Assembly: GCA_023392515.1 (NCBI GenBank)
Contig: JAEVYX010000038.1
Location: 1 to 50,775 of the forward strand
DNA: 50,775 bases
Source: Bacillota bacterium
GTDB lineage: Bacteria > Bacillota > Clostridia > Christensenellales > Aristaeellaceae
Direction of reading: 5' to 3'
The position numbers and the translations under genes were made by a program. The notes beneath the pieces are model-generated. The model was given only the letters and a program-made list of their open reading frames with translations. It ran no database searches and was not told the origin of the DNA. This document shows, piece after piece, positions 41,573 through 49,084 of the stretch (its first letter is position 1; the number at the start of each line of letters is the position of its first letter).

Positions 41573-43351
41573 ATGATGCCACAAATCCACGGTAATATTG
41601 AAGGGCTGCGCCAGTCGTTTCTCAGCGAACTGGAGACACTGTACGACTGGGAGGTTTCCCGCACCGATTTTGCGCCAACCGACCTGGTGGAATTCCTGGC
41701 TGAACGCTCCCGGAAAATCAACCGGGAAATCGCGGTCTACGTAACCCGTGACGGTGAGGTGGTGGATGTCATTGTGGGCAGCGTGGACAACGTACCCTTA
41801 AGTGACTTTCGCCTAAGGCGCAATGAAAAGCGGCTGTCAATGGTCCGCTGCATTCATACCCATCCGGGCGGCAGCGGAAACCTGTCCGACGTGGATGAGA
41901 GCGCCCTTCGCACCATGCGCTTTGACGCCATGGCCGCCATCGGCATCCCATCCACAGGATCGCTGGAGGTGGGTGTGGGCTTTTTGGGCGCGCCGGAAAA
42001 CGGCGAGCCCGTTTTGCGTATTTTCCCGCCGGTGCCCTATCGTAAGCTTCCGCAAAAGGCCTGGATGGAAGAAATTCAGCATTCCGATGAAATGCTGCAG
42101 AGCGGGCAGGAGAACAAGCCGGAAAACGGCCCCGAGCGGGTAATCCTGGTGGGCACGGAAAGCGATACATCTTTGGACGAGCTGGAAAGGCTTGCCCAGA
42201 CGGCGGGCGCGGTGATCGTGGGCCGCGCGCTGCAAAAGCGCGGAAAGCCCGACGGAGCCACGTTTATCGGCCGGGGCAAGGCGGAAACGCTGTCGCTGGA
42301 CTGCCAGGCCCTGTATGCCGACGCGGCCATCTTTGACGAAGAATTGACCGGCATTCAAATGCGCAACCTGGAGGATATCCTGCGGGTAAAGGTCATCGAC
42401 CGCACCACCCTCATATTGGATATCTTCGCCCAGCGGGCCACCACCCGGGAAGGCAAGCTGCAGGTGGAATTGGCCCAATTGAGCTACCGTTCCACCCGGC
42501 TGATCGGCCAGGGGCTTATCCTCTCCCGGCTGGCAGGCGGCATCGGCACCCGGGGCCCCGGTGAAAGCAAATTGGAAATGACCCGCCGCCGCATCAGGGA
42601 GCGGGTCACCCAGGTGCGCCAGGAACTGGAACAGATGGAGAAGCAGCGGGACCTGCGCCGCAAAAGCCGGGAGAAAAACCAAATCCCGGTGGTGGCGCTG
42701 GTGGGCTACACCAACGCCGGCAAGTCCACCCTTTTAAACCGCTTGAGCGGTGCCGATGTGTATGTAAAGGATCAGCTTTTTGCCACCCTGGACGCCGTGT
42801 CACGCAAGGTAACGCTGCCAATGGGCGGCGAGTTCCTTCTGGTGGATACGGTCGGCTTTATCAGAAAGCTTCCCCACACGCTGGTTGAGGCCTTCCACTC
42901 CACCCTGGAGGAGGCCGCCCTGGCGGATGTGCTTGTGATTGTATCCGACGCCTCCTCGCCGGAGGTCATGCAGCAGCATCAAGTGGTGCTGGAAGTGCTG
43001 GACAGCCTGGACGCCACCCACCAGCCGCGCATCGAAGTGCTGAACAAAAGCGACGTGGCGCAAGGTGCACCCTTTTTGCCCGGCGCGATTCAGGTATCCG
43101 CCCTCACCGGGGACGGGCTGCCCGAGCTTTTGTCCCAGATATCCCAAAATCTGAACCAGCGCCAGGAGCAGGTTACGCTTATGATTCCCTTTTCTCAGTA
43201 CGCGCTGATTAATGAAGTGCGGGCTATGGGCCGCATCATAAATGAGGAACATATGGACGAGGGCACCAAAGTAACCGCCCTGATCGCCCCAAGCGATAAA
43301 AACCGCCTGATCTCCAAGTACGGCAGTGGAATTTTTTTAACAAATGCGTGA
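41573..43351 (+). CDS. hflX: GTPase HflX with N-terminal JAMM-like extension
   Basis: A ribosome-associated GTPase of 592 residues, far longer than the roughly 430 of typical HflX. Residues about 188-592 are the normal protein: the HflX N domain, the conserved glycine-rich GGIGTRGPGESKLE (322-335), G1 GYTNAGKST (378-386), G3 DTVGFI and G4 NKSD. Residues 1 to about 160 form an extra domain with HTHPGGSGNLSDVD (His95, His97, Ser105, Asp108), an exact HxHx7SxxD signature of JAMM/MPN metalloproteases, and a candidate Glu52. Such long forms are, to my recollection, common in Clostridia, but the domain's role is uncharacterised. The ribosome-binding site is weak (AGGAAG, 13 bases away). Confidence 0.92.
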   Translation: MMPQIHGNIEGLRQSFLSELETLYDWEVSRTDFAPTDLVEFLAERSRKINREIAVYVTRDGEVVDVIVGSVDNVPLSDFRLRRNEKRLSMVRCIHTHPGGSGNLSDVDESALRTMRFDAMAAIGIPSTGSLEVGVGFLGAPENGEPVLRIFPPVPYRKLPQKAWMEEIQHSDEMLQSGQENKPENGPERVILVGTESDTSLDELERLAQTAGAVIVGRALQKRGKPDGATFIGRGKAETLSLDCQALYADAAIFDEELTGIQMRNLEDILRVKVIDRTTLILDIFAQRATTREGKLQVELAQLSYRSTRLIGQGLILSRLAGGIGTRGPGESKLEMTRRRIRERVTQVRQELEQMEKQRDLRRKSREKNQIPVVALVGYTNAGKSTLLNRLSGADVYVKDQLFATLDAVSRKVTLPMGGEFLLVDTVGFIRKLPHTLVEAFHSTLEEAALADVLVIVSDASSPEVMQQHQVVLEVLDSLDATHQPRIEVLNKSDVAQGAPFLPGAIQVSALTGDGLPELLSQISQNLNQRQEQVTLMIPFSQYALINEVRAMGRIINEEHMDEGTKVTALIAPSDKNRLISKYGSGIFLTNA

Positions 43352-43441
43352 AGAATTTTCCAGTCTGTATCGTTACATGATTAATCGGGGTTTCTTGCAG
43401 GCGTAAGCCGCTCCCTTGGCATGGAAAGAAGAGGAAGATCA

Positions 43442-44110
43442 ATGCTACAAAAGCTGATTGCATCGGCAGCGCTGACCGTATCCCTGATGCAGGGGGCTAT
43501 GTTAACGGCTCTTCCCCAGTTGGATATAAGCGGGGAAATTTTTTTGGTGAATCGGCAATTTCCCATTTCGGAAAACTATGTGCCGGATACCGTAGTGGTC
43601 AACGTATCCGGTACATCACGCCTGATGCGGGAAGACGCCGCCAGGGCGCTGGAAGAAATGTTCGCCGCCGCCAAGAGTGAAGCAAAAATCAAGTTCCTTA
43701 CCGTTTCCGGCTACCGCAGCTATGGAAAGCAAACCTTGATTTACAAGAACAAGGTCAAAAACACCGGCAGTAAGGAAAAGGCTGACGAATATGTGGCTGT
43801 GCCCGGTGCCAGCGAGCATCAGCTGGGGCTGGCCATGGATTTGGGTGCAAAGGGTGTCTCTTCGGGTCTGAACGGCAGCTTCGGTAAAACCAAGGCGGGA
43901 AAATGGCTTGTGGAAAATGCTCACCGCTTTGGCTATATCATCCGATATCAGGCAGGCTGGGAGGATATCACCGGCTACAATTACGAGCCGTGGCATGTGC
44001 GCTACTTGGGAGTAAAGCACGCCACCGCCATGTTTGAAAAGAATATTCCCATGGAAAAATATGTGGAAGAATTGCGCCTTCAAGCGCTTTTCGATATACT
44101 TGAGCCATAA
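43442..44110 (+). CDS. VanY-type D-alanyl-D-alanine carboxypeptidase (first of two)
   Basis: A 222-residue exported peptidase predicted to trim D-Ala from cell-wall peptides. The N terminus is a hydrophobic signal segment (LIASAALTVSLMQGAMLTAL). The metal site is complete: SEHQLGLAMD (His126, Asp133) and EPWHVRYLG (Glu182, His185), preceded by SGYRSY. Start at 43442 with AGAGGAAG; an ATG at 43421 lacks a ribosome-binding site. It is followed 22 bases later by a second, clearly paralogous copy. Confidence 0.9.
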   Translation: MLQKLIASAALTVSLMQGAMLTALPQLDISGEIFLVNRQFPISENYVPDTVVVNVSGTSRLMREDAARALEEMFAAAKSEAKIKFLTVSGYRSYGKQTLIYKNKVKNTGSKEKADEYVAVPGASEHQLGLAMDLGAKGVSSGLNGSFGKTKAGKWLVENAHRFGYIIRYQAGWEDITGYNYEPWHVRYLGVKHATAMFEKNIPMEKYVEELRLQALFDILEP

Positions 44111-44132
44111 TGCCGGAATGGGAGTGTGCCCA

Positions 44133-44996
44133 ATGGGGAAAAGGTTGTCACTTGCCGCGCTCATCTTGTGTCTATTGTTATTGGTCGCCTGCGCGTCGGC
44201 GCAGGAACTCCAGGGGGGAGAAACAGCTCAATGGACCTATCCCGTATCGCTGAAGGGGCTTGACGAGGAATATATTCGTTTAGCAAACCGTGATACACTG
44301 CTCCCATCGGATTACGCTCCCAAGGATCTTGTAAAGATTAGTGTCAAGAAAACCTCCAGCTCCTCCATCCAAATGCGGGAAGCGGCGTCCGAAGCCCTCT
44401 CAGCCATGTTTTCAGCTGCGCTGGACGACGGCTTGACACTTTATGCCCACAGCGGCTACCGCAGCTATCAGACGCAGAACACCATGTACAAAAACCGCCT
44501 GGAACGGAACGGCGGCAAGGATGACGGGGCCGTGGCCTATCCCGGTGCCAGCGACCATCAAACAGGGCTTGGCATTGACGTCATCAGCAAAAGCTGGATT
44601 GGCAACAGGTTCAACGAGAACTTTGCCAAGGAGCCGGAGGCGCAATGGATGGCGGCCCACTGCGCGGAATACGGTTTTATCATCCGCTATCCCGAGGATA
44701 AAGTGGACATCACCGAAATCATGTATGAGCCTTGGCATTTGCGGTATGTAGGCATGGAGGCCGCTAAGTATATCATGGGAAGCGGGATATGCCTGGAGGA
44801 GTTTACCGTGGAATGGCAGCAGGCCTTGGCAGACTTCCAAGCGGCAGGCGGCGATGTGAACCAAGCTCAGATAGAGCAAACGCTGCCCGTGGGCGAAGCG
44901 AATCAGAATCAGGCGGAACAGAAGCTGCCCAAAGGCGAAGTGGTCCTGAATGAACAGGGCGCGGATGGGGATTTTGAAGTAACCCTTTTTCACTGA
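44133..44996 (+). CDS. VanY-type D-alanyl-D-alanine carboxypeptidase, lipoprotein (second of two)
   Basis: A 287-residue paralogue of the gene before it. The signal peptide ends in a lipobox (LLLVAC), so it should be lipid-anchored outside the membrane. The metal site has SDHQTGLGID (His142, Asp149) and EPWHLRYVG (Glu199, His202), and SGYRSYQTQ is conserved. A C-terminal tail of about 50 residues, rich in Gln, Asn and Glu, repeats the phrase EQxLPxGE and is absent from the first copy. GGGAGTG precedes the start. The pair is probably one operon. Confidence 0.9.
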   Translation: MGKRLSLAALILCLLLLVACASAQELQGGETAQWTYPVSLKGLDEEYIRLANRDTLLPSDYAPKDLVKISVKKTSSSSIQMREAASEALSAMFSAALDDGLTLYAHSGYRSYQTQNTMYKNRLERNGGKDDGAVAYPGASDHQTGLGIDVISKSWIGNRFNENFAKEPEAQWMAAHCAEYGFIIRYPEDKVDITEIMYEPWHLRYVGMEAAKYIMGSGICLEEFTVEWQQALADFQAAGGDVNQAQIEQTLPVGEANQNQAEQKLPKGEVVLNEQGADGDFEVTLFH

Positions 44997-45010
44997 TTTC
45001 CAGATGCAAA

Positions 45011-45048
45011 GACACCCGGCGGATTTTTGCAATTCCGCCGGGTGTCTT
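45011..45048. terminator. Bidirectional terminator after the VanY pair
   Basis: GACACCCGGCGGA (45011-45023) pairs perfectly with TCCGCCGGGTGTC (45034-45046). TTTA follows on the plus strand, and an A-rich flank serves the convergent gene. Confidence 0.85.
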
Positions 45049-45053
45049 TATGT

Positions 45054-45593
45054 TTAATCCGGTAATACCTCAATCAGCGCCAGGCTCTTCACCCGCCATT
45101 GCCCGTTTTCCCTAGCCAATACCGCCCGGTACTTGGCGCTTTGCCATTTGGGCGGGGAAAGCCTTGCCTCTCCCCCGGTCTCCAGCGCAACCTCCCGCAG
45201 GTTGGCCTTGATCTTTCCGTCAATCCGGGGAATGCGCTCTGTGATATCCGCCCGGGCTGTATCCTCCCAGGGCCAGGCCCACATCCATTCCATCTCCAGC
45301 CGGTGGTCGATGCCGCGAACTGTATAATCCACATAAGGGGATGAACCCCGGGCCGTTAAAACCAGTGCTTCATCCCGGTCCAGAAAGCTGCTTTGGAAAT
45401 ACTTCGTCAGTTCCTGTGCACTTTCCCCCATCATGACGACCTGCGCACGCCGGGCCATGCCGTCCTTTAAAACAATATAAATATTGGAGGCATTCATCGA
45501 ATAATAGAATGCCACCGTCATCAAACTCAAAATTGCACACACCAGCATCAGCCGCGTGGCAAGATACCATACAAACCGGCGCAAATATTTCAC
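45054..45593 (-). CDS. Conserved hypothetical protein with one N-terminal membrane helix
   Basis: A 179-residue protein. An N-terminal helix (LMLVCAILSLMTVAFYYSM) anchors an extracytoplasmic domain with DYTVRGIDHRLEMEWMWAWPW and a C-terminal strand region QWRVKSLALIEVLPD. I do not recognise a family; the layout recalls small membrane-anchored NTF2-like or sporulation accessory domains, but that is only an impression. The start at 45593 has AAAGGAGCC about 12 bases away. A promoter and a 7-bp inverted repeat lie upstream. Confidence 0.6.
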   Translation of the reverse strand: MKYLRRFVWYLATRLMLVCAILSLMTVAFYYSMNASNIYIVLKDGMARRAQVVMMGESAQELTKYFQSSFLDRDEALVLTARGSSPYVDYTVRGIDHRLEMEWMWAWPWEDTARADITERIPRIDGKIKANLREVALETGGEARLSPPKWQSAKYRAVLARENGQWRVKSLALIEVLPD

Positions 45594-45620
45594 GAAAGCG
45601 GCTCCTTTCGCCTAGATGAT

Positions 45621-45680
45621 CATACAACGAATGAATTGTATGCTCTGTTGCATTATACCGCATTTACCTTTTCCGCGCAA
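45621..45680 (-). promoter_or_regulatory. Promoter with candidate operator for the 179-residue membrane protein
   Basis: On the minus strand TTGCGC (45680-45675), 17 bp, TATAAT (45657-45652). Around the expected transcription start, CATACAA and TTGTATG (45621-45642) form an inverted repeat that could bind a repressor. Confidence 0.5.
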
Positions 45681-45717
45681 TGACAAGCAGGATACTCGGC
45701 AGGTCATATTCATGTGA

Positions 45718-45780
45718 GTGGGCGGGAAGGGGGCTTTTTGAAAAAATCCCCCTTCCCGTGCCCATCCCTGAAAAACTTTT
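45718..45780 (-). repeat. Intergenic repeat, family A, copy 2
   Basis: On the minus strand it starts AAAAGTTTTTCAGGGATGGG and contains a perfect 10-bp hairpin GGGAAGGGGG / CCCCCTTCCC (45724-45757) with an AAAAA/TTTTT inner stem. It matches the start and general plan of the copy at 6757-6801. It sits just downstream of the holin-like gene on the same strand, where it may end transcription. Confidence 0.5.
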
Positions 45781-45809
45781 GTAGGGATCTATGATCAGCA
45801 TAAAAGCGT

Positions 45810-46232
45810 CTATTCCCACTGCTCCAGGGAGACAGCCAGCCAATTGGGAAACCTCATGCCGTTCAAGGCCAGGCTTTGAAGGAGGGATAAAAGTTCATGG
45901 CCAATCAAAAACCAGATGACCGCGCTTCGGAATAAAGCCGTGCCGCCGCTTAAAGCACGGTCCAAAAGGCCAGCCCCCAGTACACAGGTCAGAACCATAC
46001 ACTTTTTAATTAGGCTGTTCAGCCCATGCAGCGCGGGCCGCTCCTCCGAGCTTTTTCCGGTGTCGCGGTTGCGAAAACCCGCAAATATCTGCGCAATCAG
46101 GTCTGCAGCCATGACGGGCAAAAGCAGGCTCATGCTCCATTCCCACCCTTGCCCCATTCCTGCCAGCATGCCGCCCACAGCCATGCCCAGGCGCAAAAAA
46201 ATATCCCAGGTGTTTAACAAAAACGACTTCAC
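45810..46232 (-). CDS. Phage-type holin family protein (stand-alone)
   Basis: A 140-residue membrane protein with about four hydrophobic segments. It matches the toxin-secretion/phage-lysis holin family (TcdE/BlyA type), with LPVMAADLIAQIFAGFRNRDTGKSSEE as the typical first loop and FLIGHELLSLLQSLALNGMRFPNWL as the C-terminal part. No endolysin or phage structural gene lies nearby, so it is a domesticated or unrelated use of the fold. GTG start at 46232, six bases after GGGGGG. Confidence 0.8.
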   Translation of the reverse strand: MKSFLLNTWDIFLRLGMAVGGMLAGMGQGWEWSMSLLLPVMAADLIAQIFAGFRNRDTGKSSEERPALHGLNSLIKKCMVLTCVLGAGLLDRALSGGTALFRSAVIWFLIGHELLSLLQSLALNGMRFPNWLAVSLEQWE

Positions 46233-46298
46233 ATGGATCCCCCCTTTCTCATCCTATTTCCTCTCTTCAAATGCATATGCTTTCTCTGTTTAAGAAAT

Positions 46299-46331
46299 TA
46301 AAAAAGCGGCACGGATATACTCCATTGCCGC
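46299..46331 (-). terminator. Terminator after the glycyl-radical-like small gene
   Basis: On the minus strand GCGGCA (46331-46326) pairs with TGCCGC (46311-46306), followed by six or more T. It lies 39 bases after the stop codon. Confidence 0.7.
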
Positions 46332-46369
46332 CACAATAGAAAAGCGGAGAAGCCGCCTTTTTGATATGC

Positions 46370-46639
46370 TCACGCAATACCATGCTTTACCCGGTCACGC
46401 TCCTCCGCAGCTTTGCCGTTGTTGAACCGTTCCAGGGTGCCTACCAGATAGCCGGTAATCCGGCGGATACGCTGAAAAGGCTTGTCCCCAAACTGATACG
46501 TAAGCTCTACTTCATCACCGTCCACCAGGATATCCATATGCTCAGGCGTAACGCCAAACTTTTCCTTGGCGCGCTCTACATAGGCCTTAATTTCCTGCGG
46601 CTCCAGATTTCCTCCGGTAACATGAACCGTACATTCCAT
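46370..46639 (-). CDS. Small protein with a detached NrdD glycyl-radical-like C-terminal tail
   Basis: An 89-residue protein. Residues about 57-89 (RIRRITGYL, RFNNGK, AEERDRVKH) closely resemble the very C terminus of anaerobic ribonucleotide reductase NrdD, where the motif is RVCGYL, then FNAGK and E-x-x-x-R-VKH. The radical-bearing Gly would be Gly63; the Cys before it is Thr62 here. The zinc-ribbon Cys pairs of NrdD are absent, and the N-terminal 56 residues are a separate small domain I do not recognise. Start at 46639 with AAGGAGA upstream; a longer reading frame lacks one. Function unknown; possibly a spare glycyl-radical subunit, as YfiD is for pyruvate formate-lyase (inference). Confidence 0.65.
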   Translation of the reverse strand: MECTVHVTGGNLEPQEIKAYVERAKEKFGVTPEHMDILVDGDEVELTYQFGDKPFQRIRRITGYLVGTLERFNNGKAAEERDRVKHGIA

Positions 46640-46759
46640 GAAATCATCTCCTTGAAAGATGTATACCCGCATTTTGCGCCCATGAAACCATATCCGTCAT
46701 GCCACATTTCTCCACACGCCATCACGGATCAGCAGTTTGTCTCCCAAAGGAGGCACTAT

Positions 46760-46879
46760 ATGGATTCCGGTCCGCCACGAGAAGGGATGCTTCTCCACTT
46801 TTCGGTTTTTAGATATGAAAAGGATATGAAATACCATTACAGCGTACGCACCATGACCCATCTGGTGGTTTTTCGGTGA
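46760..46879 (+). CDS. Possible small ORF, 39 residues
   Basis: Starts MDSGPPREGMLLHF with a near-perfect ribosome-binding site AAAGGAGG (46746-46753) six bases ahead. It runs antisense over the end of the 48-residue ORF on the other strand. The product is basic and shows no family I recognise. The ribosome-binding site is the only real support. Confidence 0.25.
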   Translation: MDSGPPREGMLLHFSVFRYEKDMKYHYSVRTMTHLVVFR

Positions 46880-46983
46880 AAGGCGGGATGGTTCCGCCGT
46901 TCCCACCGGCTTCTGTTCAATTCCTGCATCTGACGGCGAAGTTTCCTTTTTTCTTCATGCCAGTATATAAGCCAGCCAAACAT
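46837..46983 (-). CDS. Small basic protein downstream of the XRE regulator, 48 residues
   Basis: Starts MFGWLIYWHEEKRKLRRQ after an excellent AAAGGAGG, 13 bases past the stop of the XRE gene. It is very rich in Arg and Lys (RRQMQELNRSRWERRNH). It could be a small regulated partner of the XRE protein. No family recognised. Confidence 0.45.
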   Translation of the reverse strand: MFGWLIYWHEEKRKLRRQMQELNRSRWERRNHPAFHRKTTRWVMVRTL

Positions 46984-46996
46984 GACACATCCTCCT

Positions 46997-47239
46997 TTAT
47001 TGCCAATCAAGCGACCGGACTTCCAAAGCCAGCAATTTGCCCAGACGCTCCCGTTTGCTTCTTTTCGGTGTGCGCTGGCCATATTCGTATTTTTGATACG
47101 TGCTGCGGGAAATGCCGCAGGCCTGTGCCACCTGGCTTTGCGTCATACGGGCCAGCAAGCGGGCATTTACCAACCAATCCCGATAAGCTAGTGCCCGCTG
47201 CTCCCTTTCCTGCCACACATTTTGAATTTTCTGCTCCAT
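46997..47239 (-). CDS. XRE-family helix-turn-helix regulator
   Basis: An 80-residue DNA-binding protein. The helix-turn-helix is ARMTQSQVAQACGISRSTYQKYEYGQ, followed by a basic stretch RTPKRSKRERLGKLLAL. No other domain is present, so it probably acts as a dimeric repressor. Start at 47239 with AGGAGGAAAG upstream and a consensus promoter. It is divergent from the spoIIGA cluster and followed by a 48-residue ORF. Confidence 0.85.
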   Translation of the reverse strand: MEQKIQNVWQEREQRALAYRDWLVNARLLARMTQSQVAQACGISRSTYQKYEYGQRTPKRSKRERLGKLLALEVRSLDWQ

Positions 47240-47275
47240 AGTGCTTTCCTCCTACATATGAGAACGTTTGTTTGC

Positions 47276-47304
47276 ATTATATCTAAACGGCATATTTCTG
47301 TCAA
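47276..47304 (-). promoter_or_regulatory. Consensus promoter of the XRE gene
   Basis: On the minus strand TTGACA (47304-47299), exactly 17 bp, TATAAT (47281-47276). It fully matches the sigma-A consensus. The regulator could bind over the following AACGTT region (inference). Confidence 0.8.
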
Positions 47305-47349
47305 TCCCTTTTTGGAATTTCTCCAAATTTTTCTATAGTCCAAAAGACC

Positions 47350-47424
47350 TGTCGCTTTCTGGCACGAAAGCACATGGATTTGCATTCTCTTTCTACATAT
47401 TCATAGTCGCTGGCATCATATACT
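47350..47424 (+). promoter_or_regulatory. Candidate spoIIGA promoter with Spo0A-like boxes
   Basis: TATACT (47419-47424) lies 31 bp ahead of spoIIGA without a good -35 at 17 bp, as in the Bacillus spoIIG promoter that Spo0A activates. TGTCGCT (47350-47356) and AGTCGCT (47405-47411) are partial matches to the Spo0A box TGTCGAA. Inference only. Confidence 0.35.
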
Positions 47425-47454
47425 GTGAATAACGCATCGCAGGGAGGGTTGGAT

Positions 47455-48258
47455 ATGAGCATTTCAGGCGAGATGTTTCTTGTTGTCAATTTCTTATCCA
47501 ACAGCCTGTCCCTGTGGCTTGCCTCCCGGCTCAGCGGCAACCCGCCGCCTGCCGGGAAGCGGCTGTGCGGGGCGGCCTTATGCGGAACCCTATATGGCAT
47601 CATGGCCTATCTGCCGGGGCTGGAAGCCATCCGCACCCTTCCCTTTTTGCTCTTGTGCGGGTTTGGTATGGCACGGCTCATGTATCCCAAGCTTCGCCCG
47701 CTGCTTTTTATGAAAGCGGCGATCCTGACCATCTTCTGTGGGCTTCTTTTATCCGGTGTAGGCGCATTTCTTATGCAGCAAGGCCTGTCGGCTTGGATGG
47801 CCTATGGGTTCCTTTTTTTGTCGATTCTCGCCGCCAGTTTTTTCTGCTCCTGCCGGATATCGCCTCGGTCAAAGATCACCATGGTGGAAATCGGCCGGGA
47901 ACAGCTTCCGCCCCAGCCGCAAATGGTGCGGCTGCCGGCCATGCTGGATACGGGCAACCAGTTGATGGACCCCATTACGGGCCTTCCAGTGGTGGTGGCC
48001 TCCCCCAGCGCATTAAGGCCGCTGCTGCCCTACGGCCTTCGGCCCGATAACCCGGAAACGCTGCCTTTGGGCTTTCGGCTGTTAAGCGTACAGACCACCG
48101 CCGGCCATAGGCTGATGATGTGCTTTCGGCCCAGTCAATTTCGCGTGCAATCGGAAGGCGTTTGGCATGAAAGCCAGGCGCTCATTGCCATTGCCCCCAC
48201 CGGCTACGACGGCGCTCAGGCATTGGTGCCTTTCGCCGTGGTGGAGGCGCTATCATAA
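47455..48258 (+). CDS. spoIIGA: Sigma-E processing peptidase SpoIIGA
   Basis: A 267-residue membrane aspartic protease that removes the pro-sequence from sigma-E in the mother cell during sporulation. About five membrane helices fill the first 145 residues. The C-terminal protease domain has the family motif MLDTGNQLMDPITGLPVVVAS with the catalytic Asp. Start at 47455 with GGAGGG upstream; an in-frame GTG at 47425 lacks one. sigE follows within 14 bases, the conserved order. Confidence 0.92.
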   Translation: MSISGEMFLVVNFLSNSLSLWLASRLSGNPPPAGKRLCGAALCGTLYGIMAYLPGLEAIRTLPFLLLCGFGMARLMYPKLRPLLFMKAAILTIFCGLLLSGVGAFLMQQGLSAWMAYGFLFLSILAASFFCSCRISPRSKITMVEIGREQLPPQPQMVRLPAMLDTGNQLMDPITGLPVVVASPSALRPLLPYGLRPDNPETLPLGFRLLSVQTTAGHRLMMCFRPSQFRVQSEGVWHESQALIAIAPTGYDGAQALVPFAVVEALS

Positions 48259-48272
48259 AGGAGGGACCCCCC

Positions 48273-49013
48273 ATGCGCCTGAAACAACCCCTATTCCCCC
48301 GCCGGTGGCACTTTTTTTTGCGAAGGAAGCTCCTGCGTTTTTTGGCCTTTTTGCATCCGGGGCAGGTACATTATATTGGTGGCCCCGATCCGCTTCCTGC
48401 GCCCCTATCCCCCCAGGAGGAACGGCTCTGGGTGGAAAGGCTGCCGGGGGACGACGGTACGGCCCGCTCCATCCTCATTGAGCGAAACCTACGCCTGGTT
48501 GTTTTTATTGCCCGCAAGTTTGAAAACACGGGCATTGCCCTGGAAGATTTGATCTCCATCGGCACCATCGGGCTGATCAAGGCCGTGAACACATTTGATC
48601 CGGACAAAAAGATCAAATTGGCCACCTATGCCTCCCGCTGCATTGAAAACGAAGTGCTGATGTTTTTGCGTCGCAACAGCCGCACCCGGCTGGAAGTATC
48701 TTTGGACGAACCTCTCAAAACCGATTGGGACGGCAACGAACTGCTCCTGTCCGACGTGCTGGGCACGGAAGGGGATATGGTATACAAAAGCATTGAGGAA
48801 GGGGTTGAAAAGCAATTATTGGCTTACGCCCTCAACCACTTAAGCCCCCGGGAGCAGCGCATTATGCAATTGCGTTTCGGGCTCACCGGCGGCCAGGAAA
48901 AAACCCAAAAAGAAGTGGCGGATATCCTGGGCATTTCCCAGTCTTACATCTCAAGACTGGAAAAACGCATATTATCGCGGCTTCATGTCGAACTGACGCG
49001 CATCAGCAGTTAG
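48273..49013 (+). CDS. sigE: RNA polymerase sporulation sigma factor sigma-E
   Basis: A 246-residue mother-cell sigma factor. The N-terminal pro-sequence (about 1-40) contains FLRRKLLRFLAFL and HYIGGPDPLPAPLS, where SpoIIGA would cut. Region 2 includes RNLRLVVFIARKFENTGIALEDLISIGTIGLIKAV and KLATYASRCIENEVLMFLRR. Region 4 has LSPREQRIMQLRFGL and the helix-turn-helix TQKEVADILGISQSYISRLEKRI. AAAGGAGGG precedes the start. Confidence 0.95.
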   Translation: MRLKQPLFPRRWHFFLRRKLLRFLAFLHPGQVHYIGGPDPLPAPLSPQEERLWVERLPGDDGTARSILIERNLRLVVFIARKFENTGIALEDLISIGTIGLIKAVNTFDPDKKIKLATYASRCIENEVLMFLRRNSRTRLEVSLDEPLKTDWDGNELLLSDVLGTEGDMVYKSIEEGVEKQLLAYALNHLSPREQRIMQLRFGLTGGQEKTQKEVADILGISQSYISRLEKRILSRLHVELTRISS

Positions 49014-49024
49014 TTTGTCAAGCG

Positions 49025-49054
49025 GCATAAAACGCCCAAAACAGGGTCATACTG
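49025..49054 (+). promoter_or_regulatory. Candidate sigma-F/sigma-G promoter of sigG
   Basis: GCATA (49025-49029), an 18-bp spacer and CATACTG (49048-49054) fit the forespore sigma-F/G pattern GNATR-N18-CANNNTA with one mismatch. It starts 12 bp after the sigE stop, as expected for forespore expression of sigG. Confidence 0.55.
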
Positions 49055-49084
49055 CATGCATCTGGAGTTGTGGAGGAATGCAGT

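Noticed and set aside
45810..46232. Prophage remnant
   Set aside because: The holin-like gene stands alone, without endolysin, integrase, attachment sites or structural genes.
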